Shown here piece after piece: positions 36,554 to 46,500 of a DNA stretch of 64,000 nucleotides. The stretch lies in contig JADKAA010000029.1 of the NCBI GenBank assembly GCA_016715465.1, positions 2,790,001 through 2,854,000 of the forward strand, in the 5' to 3' direction. The position numbers were made by a program, and so were the translations under genes. The DNA is from Saprospiraceae bacterium. GTDB lineage: Bacteria; Bacteroidota; Bacteroidia; Chitinophagales; Saprospiraceae. Each line of letters begins with the position of its first letter. Position 1 is the first letter of the stretch. Under the pieces are notes generated by a model, which worked only from the letters and a program-made list of their open reading frames with translations, searched no databases and was not told the DNA's origin.

Positions 36554-38081
36554 AATTACCCAAATTTAGGGCCTATTTTATACACTACATAAATTTAAGG
36601 CCAGAAACCCCAATAAATTAAGGAATTATTAGAATTATTTAAAATGTGTTTTTATCTTTGTAGTGTATATAATGAACACTACAATGGCATTTATTCGCAA
36701 AATAACTAGAAAAGATTCCACTTACCTTGTTAAAGTAGAAACATACAGGGAAAATGGCAAAGTAAAACAGAGAGTCCTTGAGTACATAGGAAAAGAGGAA
36801 AATGGTGTTCCTGTTCAAAAAGTTGACATTGGCAAAGTCGATGTTGTAAATGTCAAGCAATATGCAGATGTTTCAATTTTATTACAGCTAGCTAACCAAC
36901 TTAATCTTCATGAGATTTTGGGCCAGCATTATAAATCCATCCTTTCACTAGTTGTAGGCCATCTTTTGTGTAAAGCAAGTGTTAAAAAAATTTCTTCCTG
37001 GATTGAAAAATCCTCAATAAAAGAGGAATTAAATCTAGAAGAATTGTCAACTGACATGCTATATCGAGCACTTGACTATTTAGAAAAATTGGATTTTAAT
37101 TTTATTGAAGAAGAAATTTTTGAAGTTTGGAAAAACTTGTGTCCAATTGACACAAATACATATGTACTTGATGTTACAGATACATATTATAATGGAAAAC
37201 ATGACAACACTTCATTGCGAAAAGGCAAAGATGGAAGGGTATCAAAATTGATTCAAATTGGCCTGGCAGTAAGCTTTAATAATGGATTTCCTGTTTTACA
37301 TAAAACATATAAAGGCAACATATCTAATATTAAAATATTGGAAGATTTGCTTATCACAATAGCCGTAAGGGGCTTGAAATCAATGGTTTTGGATAGAGGA
37401 TTTTACAGTGAAGCAAATATCGTTGCTATGCAAAATCTAAAAATGGAACTGATTGTAGGTATGAAACAAAGCATTGGCGTCAAGAACAATATTTTATCCC
37501 ATATAGACAGGGATGTTATTTATACAAAAAAGAATTTGGTTGCATTAAAAGAAACAGTTGTATATGCCACAGAGCAAAAATACTTATCAGGTAAACTGAT
37601 TATAATTTACAACCCAAAATTCGAGGTAATGAAAAAAGACAAAATGCTTTTAGATGATGCAACAGACACTGAAGTGAAGTATGTGGGATATTCTCTAATT
37701 TTTCATAATACAAAGTTGAAAATCGATGAAGTTGTAAAAAAGTATTTTGACAAAGAAATTGTCGAAAGAAGTTTTAGAACTATGAAAGGAGACGTCATGT
37801 TGCATCCAGTAAGATTATGGGTGCCAGAAAGAATTAATGCTCATGTTAAATTGTGCTACCTTTCTATGTGTTTATTGTCGTTAATGAAATATAGATGTGA
37901 AAAGCTCAATTTGTCAACAACAGAAATTTTGGCACATTTACAATCTATATATAAGGTCAATTTGCAACATGCCGAAACCAAAGCCAAATATCAAAAAGTT
38001 GTAACACAGTCTACAATTCAAAAGAAAATTATTAAAGCGTTAAAATGTAGTGTATAAAATACATGCTAAATTTGGGTAATT
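36554..38081 (+). mobile_element. IS1634-type insertion sequence (about 1528 bp)
   Basis: Left end AATTACCCAAATTTAG and right end ctaaatttgggtaatt are exact inverted complements. After four mismatches the pairing continues (TATTTTATACACTACAT on both sides). Flanks aaaacttct and aactttag suggest but do not prove a short target duplication. It contains a single transposase gene. Confidence 0.85.
36684..38057 (+). CDS. IS1634-family DDE transposase
   Basis: About 457 residues from ATG 36684 (an in-frame ATG at 36672 is also possible; the GTG further upstream lies in the inverted repeat region). The start FIRKITRKDSTYLVKVETYR and the catalytic blocks YVLDVTDTYYNG (first Asp), KSMVLDRGFYSEANI (second Asp) and KEIVERSFRTMKGDVML (Glu with the YREK-like spacing) are those of IS1634 transposases. 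The C-terminal MCLLSLMKYRCEKLN is also typical. The frame is intact, so the element may still move. It ends 24 bp inside the right terminus. Confidence 0.93.
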   Translation: MAFIRKITRKDSTYLVKVETYRENGKVKQRVLEYIGKEENGVPVQKVDIGKVDVVNVKQYADVSILLQLANQLNLHEILGQHYKSILSLVVGHLLCKASVKKISSWIEKSSIKEELNLEELSTDMLYRALDYLEKLDFNFIEEEIFEVWKNLCPIDTNTYVLDVTDTYYNGKHDNTSLRKGKDGRVSKLIQIGLAVSFNNGFPVLHKTYKGNISNIKILEDLLITIAVRGLKSMVLDRGFYSEANIVAMQNLKMELIVGMKQSIGVKNNILSHIDRDVIYTKKNLVALKETVVYATEQKYLSGKLIIIYNPKFEVMKKDKMLLDDATDTEVKYVGYSLIFHNTKLKIDEVVKKYFDKEIVERSFRTMKGDVMLHPVRLWVPERINAHVKLCYLSMCLLSLMKYRCEKLNLSTTEILAHLQSIYKVNLQHAETKAKYQKVVTQSTIQKKIIKALKCSV

Positions 38082-38417
38082 AACTTTAGTAATAAATTGA
38101 ACTTTTTATTCCGAAACCCGCCTGAACACAATGCCCGAAAACGACGACGACGGCAAGCCAGCAAAATTCTCTAATAAATCCCCATACAATTGATGTTTAA
38201 ATTGAACACCAATTTGATCTGCCACCAAAACGGAGCTCATCTACAATCGCCCTTCTAAAAGCCCTCTCAATACATAGCGGAATTTCATTGCCTACCGCCC
38301 ATATAGTAAAATGGTCACTTTAAGGCTTATTACATATCAAAACATCAACTATGTCATCACGCAATAATTACCTAACTTAGCCCTCATAAATAATTCAATA
38401 AGTACCAGGACCACAAT
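38082..38417. other. Gene-free stretch upstream of hsdM
   Basis: No gene is supported here. The first part (ccgaaacccgcctgaacac near 38111) is partly complementary to gggctagcacgggttttg near 36503 on the other side of the IS1634 element, as if the IS had landed inside one structured site. A 20-codon frame at 38131 (MPENDDDGKPAKFSNK) may be a remnant. The hsdM promoter must lie near 38.3-38.4 kb but no clear -7 box was found. Confidence 0.4.
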
Positions 38418-40057
38418 ATGGCAAAACAAAAAAAAGAAGAAAAACAAAAACCCATCGAAGTCTCCCTCTGGGATGCAGCCAACAAACTGAGGGGCAGTGT
38501 GGAGCCTGCGGAGTACAAACACGTTGTATTGGGATTGATATTTTTGAAGTTTGCCAGTGATAAGTTTGAAGATCATCGTGCCAAACTGATTGCAGAGGGC
38601 AAAGAGAAGTACATCGAGATGGCCGACTTCTATAACATGAACAATGTATTCTTTCTGGAAGAAAACAGCCGGTGGAGCTACCTGATTAAAAAATCGAAGC
38701 AAAACGACATCGCCCTGCTCATTGACACAGCCCTGCACACCATTGAAAAAATAATAAGGCCTTAAAAGGGGCATTGCCCGACAACTACTTTTCCCGACTT
38801 GGCCTGGATGTTACCAAACTGGCTTCACTGCTGGACACCATCAACGACATTGACACCACCAAAGACCCCAAACAAGATGTGGTGGGCAAAGTGTATGAGT
38901 ACTTCCTATCCAAATTTGCCTTGGCAGAAGGAAAAGGCAAAGGCGAATTTTATACGCCCAAAAGTATTGTAAACCTGATTGCTGAAATGATTGAACCGTA
39001 TAAGGGCATCATATATGACCCTGCCTGTGGCTCGGGTGGTATGTTTGTGCAGAGCATCAAGTTTATTGAAGCACACCACGGCAATAAGAAGGAAATTTCC
39101 ATTTATGGGCAGGAATATACCAACACCACCTATAAACTGGCAAAGATGAATCTGGCCATAAGGGGCATCAGTGGCAACTTGGGTGAAAAAGCGGCAAATA
39201 CCTTTGCAGACGACCAACACAAAGACCTGAAAGCCGATTACATCATGGCTAACCCACCGTTTAACCAAAAAGACTGGAGGGCCGACAACGAATTGATCGA
39301 CGACCCACGCTGGAGAGGATACGATGTACCACCCAAAAGCAACGCCAATTACGGCTGGATCTTAAATATGGTGAGCAAACTCAGCGACAATGGTGTGGCA
39401 GGATTTATTTTGGCCAACGGTGCATTGAGTGGTGGCGGAGAAGAATACAAAATTCGCAGAAAGCTGATTGAAAATAATTTGGTGGAAGCCATTTTGGTGT
39501 TGCCACGCAATTTGTTTTATACCACTGACATTAGTGTTACGCTGTGGATTTTAAATAAAAACAAGAAAGCACAGAGCAAAAAAATTGGTAACGAATCACG
39601 CAATTACCGTGAAAGAGAAAAGGAAATCCTATTCATGGACTTGCGCCAGATGGGAGAGCCCTTTGAAAAAAAATACACTCAATTTTCGGATGAGGATATA
39701 CAAAAAGTGGTAAGTACCTACCATACTTGGCAAACAGCTTTAATGATTAATGATAAATTGATAATGGTTAATGAGGGTAAGGGAAAAGACATTAACCATT
39801 TATCATTAACCACTAACCATTACAAAGACATTCCAGAGTTTTGTTATTCCGCTTCTTTTGATGAGGTGGCCAAAAAGGATTTTTCACTGGTGCCGAGCAA
39901 ATATATTGAGTTTGTAAATCGCGACGAGAACATCGATTTTGATGAAAAAATGAAAACCCTACAGAGTGAATTTACAGAACTGCTAAGATCAGAAGCAACA
40001 TCCAAAAACGATTTACTAACCGTATTTAAGGAACTGGGTTATGAAATCAAATTATAA
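38418..40057 (+). pseudogene. hsdM: Type I restriction-modification DNA methyltransferase subunit, frameshifted
   Basis: The N-terminal helical domain (WDAANKLRGSVEPAEYKHVV, FLKFASDKFE) is in one frame up to ...HTIEKIIRP stop at 38765. The rest (ALPDNYFSRLGLDVTKLASL onward) is in the next. A run of six A at 38746-38751 is where seven would read EKNNKALKGALPDNY without a break. The methylase part is complete: motif I DPACGSGGMFV, motif IV NPPFNQKDW, and a C-terminal IEFVNRDENIDFD. It would methylate adenine N6 with HsdS. The break may be a phase-variable state, decay or a sequencing error. An in-frame palindromic insertion lies near residue 440. Confidence 0.85.
39741..39822. repeat. Palindromic insertion inside hsdM coding sequence
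   Basis: Arms 39741-39773 (taatgattaatgataaattg onward, ending ggttaatg) and 39790-39822 (cattaaccatttatcattaa onward, ending ccatta) pair at 26 of 33 positions around a 16-base loop. The segment is translated in frame as about 25 extra residues (ALMINDKLIMVNEGKGKDIN onward) between YHTWQ and YKDIPEFC, which are adjacent in most HsdM proteins. It belongs to the attaaccattaat word family seen in intergenic regions here. Confidence 0.7.
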
Positions 40058-41138
40058 ACCGTTAGGCAAATACATTCAACCTGTAGTTGGGCGAAACAGT
40101 GACTTAGGCGATTTGCCTTTGATTGGTTTAAGTATTCAGAAAAAGTTTATCACATCTATTGCCAACACCATTGGAACGGATATGTCAACATACAGAATTA
40201 TTGAGAAAAACCAATTTGCATATGGTCCTGTAACATCAAGAAACGGAGATAAAATTACCATAGCTTTATTCCAAGAATTTGAAAAGGCATTAATATCACA
40301 GGCTTATATTCCATTTGAAGTAAAAGACAGCAATGAACTTGACCCTGAATATTTGATGATGTGGTTTTGCAGACCTGAATTTGACCGTTATGCAAGATTT
40401 AAAAGCCATGGAAGTGCAAGAGAAATATTTGATTGGGAAGAGATGAAAAATACCCTACTACCCGTTCCACATCCTGACAAACAACGTGAGATCGTAAAAG
40501 AGTACAACGTCATCCAAGACCGAATAGCCCAAAACCAACAACTGATACAAAAACTGGAAGAGACAGCACAGGCGATTTATAGGGAGTGGTTTGTGGAGGG
40601 GATTGATTTGGAGAATTTGCCTGATGGTTGGAGAATTGAGAAGATGGACAAATTCACTAAGATGAAGTATGGTAAAATGCTTGACTCAGAGTTGTTCTTA
40701 GAAAAAGGTTATCCTGTATTTTCTGGTTACGGCGTTCGTGGATATTATTCTGAATATATGTATAAAGAACCACAGATTTTAGTTTTATGTAGAGGTGTTA
40801 GTGGAACTGGAGAAGTTCGATTATCCCCGAGATATGCCTATATAACGAATCTCAGCATAGTGGTTGAAGTTGATAAGCCCACTGTTTCAAAAATGTATCT
40901 CTACTACTATTTAAGAAATTCAGATTTGAAATCACTAGATAGCGGTTCTGCTCAATCCATGATTACTACTGGTGATTTATATTTCCAAGATGCATTATTA
41001 CCCCCAAGTGATTTGCAAATGAAATTTGATAAAGTTGCTAATTCAATAATGATAGAAATCGAAAATAAGAATAACGAAAACATAAAGCTAATGGAACTAA
41101 AAGATTTACTTCTTTCTAAGTTGGCGACTGTGGAATAG
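40041..41138 (+). CDS. hsdS: Type I restriction-modification specificity subunit
   Basis: 365 residues with two target-recognition domains (about 5-150 and 190-340), each followed by a helical spacer: LLPVPHPDKQREIVKEYNVI then QNQQLIQKLEETAQAIYREW, and ALLPPSDLQMKFDKVANSIM then LMELKDLLLSKL. It overlaps hsdM by 17 nt. It directs the methylase and nuclease complex to a bipartite DNA site; the site cannot be read from sequence. It is slightly short for an HsdS, mainly in the first recognition domain. Confidence 0.9.
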   Translation: MKSNYKPLGKYIQPVVGRNSDLGDLPLIGLSIQKKFITSIANTIGTDMSTYRIIEKNQFAYGPVTSRNGDKITIALFQEFEKALISQAYIPFEVKDSNELDPEYLMMWFCRPEFDRYARFKSHGSAREIFDWEEMKNTLLPVPHPDKQREIVKEYNVIQDRIAQNQQLIQKLEETAQAIYREWFVEGIDLENLPDGWRIEKMDKFTKMKYGKMLDSELFLEKGYPVFSGYGVRGYYSEYMYKEPQILVLCRGVSGTGEVRLSPRYAYITNLSIVVEVDKPTVSKMYLYYYLRNSDLKSLDSGSAQSMITTGDLYFQDALLPPSDLQMKFDKVANSIMIEIENKNNENIKLMELKDLLLSKLATVE

Positions 41139-41145
41139 TTGAGAC

Positions 41146-41970
41146 ATGTATAATTATGAAAATTTAAATATTGAGGGACACTCTTTTTTTGGGAGCATTG
41201 AGAAAATTAGAGGGTTTCATGAATTTTTAGGATACTCACTTTTTGGAACTAAACCCAATGGTATTAATGGATTCCTAAATATTCACGCAGATATTACCAA
41301 CTACCTGGCATTACAATTAGAGTCTATAAGCAGGATCATCAAAATTGGCAACATAAGTGACTCCTATACTTTACTACGAAAATATGAGGATATGACCTTA
41401 ATCTCCATCTTTTTATGTATGAAAGAGGAAGCTGAATATTATAGAGATCGTAAAATTGAAGATTGGCCATGGACAATTGATGAGTTAAATAACTGGGTAT
41501 TGAATAAAAGAGGCCATAAAATGGCTTCATATGAAAAAATTGACAAGTATTTAAGAACGTCCTTTCACAATGAACTTTTAGATTTGCTTGAATCTAAAAT
41601 AAAATATACTTACTTGAGGAAAAATGCCGGGAACAGATATACTCATTTTAACCACTTTAAAACAATTATTTCCTTTAGAGAATTGGAGCAACCAGCGGTA
41701 TCAAGGGAATTGGATCAGTTTGAATTTGTGCTTACGCATTATTTTATCCGATATTTTGCATTATTGGCTAATGCCAGGGAAGATTTTTTGAGATCTAGTG
41801 ATTATATCGATTATCTGGATGCAGGCCTTACTCCACCGGATGATGCATTATTTTGGGTTTCATCGCTTTCAAATGACATTTTAAATGAAGTGGTAAATAA
41901 ACATAGACCAGATATTGCATCATTTATAGTAAACAACACACAGATGCAATGGGATTTGAAAATTAGTTAA
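41146..41970 (+). CDS. Uncharacterised helical protein inside the type I RM operon
   Basis: 274 residues, not recognised. It starts 7 bases after hsdS. Predicted mainly helical, no membrane segment or signal peptide. Aromatic and charged clusters stand out: HSFFGSIEKIRGFHEFLGYS, LRKYEDMTLISIFLCMKEEA, EYYRDRKIEDWPWTIDELNN and RYTHFNHFKTIISFRELEQP. The layout (long helices with conserved-looking Arg/Asp/His pairs) is like those of helical accessory proteins in defence loci, but no family can be named. Position between hsdS and rhuM suggests co-transcription and a role connected with the restriction system. Confidence 0.6.
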   Translation: MYNYENLNIEGHSFFGSIEKIRGFHEFLGYSLFGTKPNGINGFLNIHADITNYLALQLESISRIIKIGNISDSYTLLRKYEDMTLISIFLCMKEEAEYYRDRKIEDWPWTIDELNNWVLNKRGHKMASYEKIDKYLRTSFHNELLDLLESKIKYTYLRKNAGNRYTHFNHFKTIISFRELEQPAVSRELDQFEFVLTHYFIRYFALLANAREDFLRSSDYIDYLDAGLTPPDDALFWVSSLSNDILNEVVNKHRPDIASFIVNNTQMQWDLKIS

Positions 41971-42064
41971 ATTTGGTAGAAGTTTTTTTCAGAAGACATC
42001 TGAGAAAGCAATTGCCAAACTATAAACTAGCAGGTGCATCAAAAGCTTTATTTACTACTGAAAA

Positions 42065-43075
42065 ATGGAATATTGTATGAGCGAAATTATCATATATCAA
42101 AACACAGAAGGCAACATCAAAATTGATGTTCGGCTGGAAGATGAAACCGTTTGGCTTACACAGGCACAGCTTTGTGTGTTGTTTCAAAAATCAAAAGCTA
42201 CTGTAAGTGAACACATTAAGAATGTATTTGAGGAAGGAGAATTGGAAGAGGGAGCAACTGTTCGGAAATTCCGAACAGTTCAAATGGAAGGCAGCCGTGA
42301 AGTAGAAAGGGAACTTGATTACTTTAACCTTGATGTCATTATTTCGGTTGGGTATCGGGTCAAATCACCCCAAGGCACCCGGTTCCGTATTTGGGCTACC
42401 CAGCGGTTGAAGGAATACATTGTCAAGGGTTTTGCGCTGAATGATGACCGGTTTAAATCGGGCAGTTCGATGAACTATTTTACCGAATTGCAGGAACGCA
42501 TTCGGGAAATTCGCCTGTCAGAAAGGTTTTTCTATCAGAAAATCAAAGACATCTATACCACCAGTATTGATTATGACCCCCGGGACGAAAAGACAATTGC
42601 GTTTTTCAAAGTGGTACAAAACAAACTTTTATGGGCCATCAGCGAGCAAACGGCTGCCGAGCTGATATATCGCAGGGTAGATGGGACACTTCCTTTAATG
42701 GGAATGCAATCCTTCGATAAAAAGGGTGCTGTTTCCATTAAAAAATCAGAAGTCAGCATCGCAAAAAATTACCTGAACGAAGAGGAAATAAAACTACTCG
42801 GTTTATTGGTGGAACAGTACCTGGCGTTTGCCGAAACCATGGCACAGCAACGCACCCCCATGTACATGAAAGACTGGATCCAACGACTAGACAGCATTTT
42901 ACAGCTCAACGGCAGAGAACTACTTTCGCACGCGGGACAAATCAGCCACGAACAAGCATTGGAAAAATCGGGAACCGAATTTGAGAAATATAAGCAAACA
43001 CAGAAGAATATTGAAAAAGCCGAAAGTCTAAACGAGCTTGAAAACGACATTAAAAAACTGCGCAATAGTGATTAA
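42065..43075 (+). CDS. RhuM-family protein
   Basis: 336 residues (alternative ATG at 42077). The N-terminal winged-helix-like region DETVWLTQAQLCVLFQKSKA with TVSEHIKNVFEEGEL, followed by VRKFRTVQMEGSREVERELD and YFNLDVIISVGYRVKSPQGT, is the signature of the RhuM family, named from a Salmonella pathogenicity-island gene. RhuM genes are frequent passengers in type I restriction operons of many phyla; biochemical function is unknown. The C-terminal 100 residues are helical (LLGLLVEQYLAFAETMAQQR). It lies in the same direction as the hsd genes. Confidence 0.85.
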   Translation: MEYCMSEIIIYQNTEGNIKIDVRLEDETVWLTQAQLCVLFQKSKATVSEHIKNVFEEGELEEGATVRKFRTVQMEGSREVERELDYFNLDVIISVGYRVKSPQGTRFRIWATQRLKEYIVKGFALNDDRFKSGSSMNYFTELQERIREIRLSERFFYQKIKDIYTTSIDYDPRDEKTIAFFKVVQNKLLWAISEQTAAELIYRRVDGTLPLMGMQSFDKKGAVSIKKSEVSIAKNYLNEEEIKLLGLLVEQYLAFAETMAQQRTPMYMKDWIQRLDSILQLNGRELLSHAGQISHEQALEKSGTEFEKYKQTQKNIEKAESLNELENDIKKLRNSD

Positions 43076-43088
43076 TTGTTATTTATTA

Positions 43089-43460
43089 ATGGTTAATGAT
43101 ATGAAAGAAAATGTGGTAAAAAATAAGAGTTTTGCGTTTGCGGTGAGGGTAGTTAAACTCTGTCAGTATTTAAGTGCCCAGAAAAAAGAATTTGTTCTTT
43201 CTAAACAGCTATTGCGAAGCGGTACAAGTGTAGGAGCTATGGTCAGGGAAGCAGAACATGCAGAAACAAAAAACGACTTTAAGCACAAAATGGGCATAGC
43301 CCAAAAAGAAATCAACGAAACCATTTATTGGCTCGAACTTCTGAAAGAAACCGATTATTTGACCACAGATCAATTTGAAAGCCATAACGCCGATGCCATA
43401 GAAATCATAAAGTTGATTACAGCCATCATCAAATCAACAAAAGCCAACATCACCCCTTAA
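43089..43460 (+). CDS. Four-helix-bundle protein (S23/TIGR02436 type)
   Basis: About 123 residues from ATG 43089 or 119 from ATG 43101; the frame extends upstream into rhuM, but that part is not family-like. The motif order KSFAFAVRVVKLCQYLS, LLRSGTSVGAMVREAEHAET, DFKHKMGIAQKEINETIYWL and ELLKETDYL matches the small four-helix-bundle family first described from 23S rRNA intervening sequences. Some relatives serve as accessory proteins of diversity-generating retroelements, but none is present here. Within the operon it lies between rhuM and hsdR. Confidence 0.85.
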   Translation: MVNDMKENVVKNKSFAFAVRVVKLCQYLSAQKKEFVLSKQLLRSGTSVGAMVREAEHAETKNDFKHKMGIAQKEINETIYWLELLKETDYLTTDQFESHNADAIEIIKLITAIIKSTKANITP

Positions 43461-43524
43461 TCATTAACCATTAATCCTTTATCATTAACCATTAACCATT
43501 AAGCATTAATCATTTACCATTAAA
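43455..43524. repeat. attaaccattaat repeat before hsdR
   Basis: Five to six imperfect copies of attaaccattaatc fill the gap between the four-helix-bundle gene and hsdR, right up to the hsdR ATG. No ribosome-binding site of purine type is visible in it. Confidence 0.65.
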
Positions 43525-46500
43525 ATGAAGTTTACAGAGGAAAAATTAGAAAAGGCATTTACAGAATTACTGAGCCAGGAAGGATTTCCTCACCACTTAG
43601 GCATTACCATACCCCGTAAGCCCGACGAAGTTTTGATCGAGGAAGATTTGCAAAACTTTTTATTAAAACGATACGCTGCTCAAGGAATAACCATAAACGA
43701 AACTAAATCCATCATTCTTCAACTCAAATCACTGCCGGCTTCCGACCTTTACGAAAGCAACAAGACCTTTCTCAAAATGCTTTCAGACGGTTTTATCCTC
43801 AAAAGAGAAGACCGCAACCAGAAAGACATTTACATTCAGTTGGTTGATTACAGGGCATTAAACAAACACCGCCAGGCCGAAGAAGAGTTATTGTTTGATG
43901 TGGCTGCTGAGGCTGCAGCACACTATTTGCCGGCCACCAACATTTATAAGTTTGTCAATCAATTGGAAATTTACGGTACAGAAAAACGCATACCGGACGG
44001 CATTGTGTATATCAATGGTCTGCCCTTGGTGGTATTTGAATTTAAAAGTGCGATACGGGAAGAAGCTACTATTTTTGATGCCTTTAAACAATTAACGGTG
44101 CGTTACCGCAGGGATATACCCGAGCTTTTTAAATACAATGCCTTTTGCGTGATCAGCGATGGCATAAACAACAAGGCAGGTTCTTTTTTTGCGCCTTATG
44201 AATTTTTTTATGCATGGCGCAGGATCGCAGGTCTGGCAAAGGAGGTGGACGGAATAGACAGCATGTTTACACTCATTCAGGGCATGTTTCATAAATATCG
44301 GTTGCTGGATATAATTCGCAACTTCATTTACATTCCCGACAGTTCAAAGAAAAACGAAAAAATTGTATGTCGCTATCCCCAATATTATGCGGCACGCGCC
44401 TTGTATGACAACATCAAGCTGGCACAGAAGCCAGAAGGAAACGGAAAAGGCGGAACCTACTTTGGTGCCACTGGCTGCGGCAAGAGTTTTACCATGCTTT
44501 ACCTCACCAGGCTTTTGATGAAAAGCGAATATTTTGAAAGCCCAACCATCGTATTGATTACAGACCGCACCGATTTGGACGATCAACTATCGGGCCAGTT
44601 TACCAATGCCAAAAATTTCATAGGAGACAATACGGTGGTAAGTGTGGAGAGCAGAGCCAATCTGCGAGAATTGCTGCAAGGCAGACAAAGCGGAGGCGTA
44701 TTTTTAACCACCATTCACAAATTTACGGAAGATACCGAACTGCTTACAGACAGAACCAATGTCATTTGTATATCGGATGAAGCACACCGCAGTCAGGTAA
44801 ACCTCGACCAAAAAGTGAAAATAACCAGTAAAGGCGTGACCAAAACTTATGGCTTTGCCAAATACTTGCACGATTCCTTACCCAACGCCACTTTTGTGGG
44901 CTTTACGGGAACGCCCATCGATGCCACACTGGATGTGTTTGGAAAAGTAGTAGATGCCTACACCATGATCGAATCGGTGAAGGATGAGATCACCGTAAGG
45001 ATTGTTTATGAAGGCAGAGCCGCCAAAGTGTTGCTGAATAATGCCAAACTCAAGGAAATTGAAGATTATTACGCCAGGTGTGCTGAGATAGGCAGCAATG
45101 AAAATCAGATCGATCAGAGCAAAAAAGAAATGGCACAGATGTATGCCATCATTGGTGACCCTGATCGTTTACGAGCCGTTGCAGAAGATTTTGTAAATCA
45201 CTATGAGACAAGAGTATCGGAAGGTTCCACCGTAAAAGGCAAGGCCATGTTTGTGTGCTGCACCCGTGAAATCGCTTTCGAGTTGTATAAAAACATCATT
45301 GCCCTGAAACCTGAATGGAACGAAATTCGGGCAGCCGAAGAGGGGGCAGAACTTACCGAAAAGGACAAACGGGAACTGAAACCGATTGAGCGCATCAAAC
45401 TCATTGCCACAAGAGGTCAGGACGATGCCCAGGACCTTTACGATTTATTGGGCACAAAAGATTACCGCAAAGAACTGGACCGCCAATTCAAAAACGAGAA
45501 ATCGAACTTCAAAATCGCGATCGTAGTAGATATGTGGCTTACCGGTTTTGATGTACCGTTTCTGGATAGCATTTACATCGACAAACCCATTCAGCGACAC
45601 AATCTTATCCAAACCATTTCCCGCGTAAACCGCAAGTTTGAAGGAAAGAACAAAGGTTTGGTGGTGGATTATATCGGCATTAAGAACCAGATGAATTTGG
45701 CGTTGAAGCAATACAGCGAGGGCGACAAAGACAATTTTGAGGACATTGCACAATCCGTCGTCATTGTAAGAAATCATTTGGATCTGCTGGCCAAACTGTT
45801 TCACACATTTGACAATGCGCTATATTTCAACGGTTCGACCATGCAACAGTTAAATACCTTAAATATGGCCGCTGAGTATGTGCAAAAAACCAAAGAATTT
45901 GAAACCCGCTTTATGGGTTTGGTGAAGCGATTGAAAGCCGCTTATGATATTTGTTCAGGCAGCGAGCAATTGACGCAGTTAGAAAGAGATTACACCCATT
46001 TTTATCTGGCAGTACGTTCCATTATTTTCAAACTCACCAAAGGCAATGCCCCCGACACAGCGCAGATGAACGCCAAAGTGAGGGAATTAATAAAAGAGGC
46101 CTTGCAAAGTGACGGTGTAGAAGAAATTTTAAAACTCGGCGATGAAGCAGAAGCCGAACAAGACCTTTTTGATGAAGACTACTTAGCCAAGATTGATAAA
46201 ATTAAATTGCCGAATACAAAAATCAAATTACTTCAGCAGTTATTGGCAAAAGTGATTGCAGAAATCAGAAAAGTGAACCGGGTAAAAGGCATTGATTTCT
46301 CGAAAAAAATGCAAGCCTTAGTTGAACGCTACAACAACCGCGATGCAAATGACATTCTGAGAAGCGAAGTCTATGAAGAAATGGCAAACGCCTTAACCGA
46401 TTTAATTTGGGAAGTTCATAAAGAATTTTCTGCCGGGGATGCCCTGGGCATTGACTTTGAGGAAAAAGCCTTTTACGACATTCTGAAACAACTGTGCATA

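Noticed and set aside
43038..43460. A diversity-generating retroelement, suggested by the four-helix-bundle protein
   Set aside because: No reverse transcriptase, template repeat or variable repeat was seen nearby; the protein belongs to a broader family also found without retroelements.
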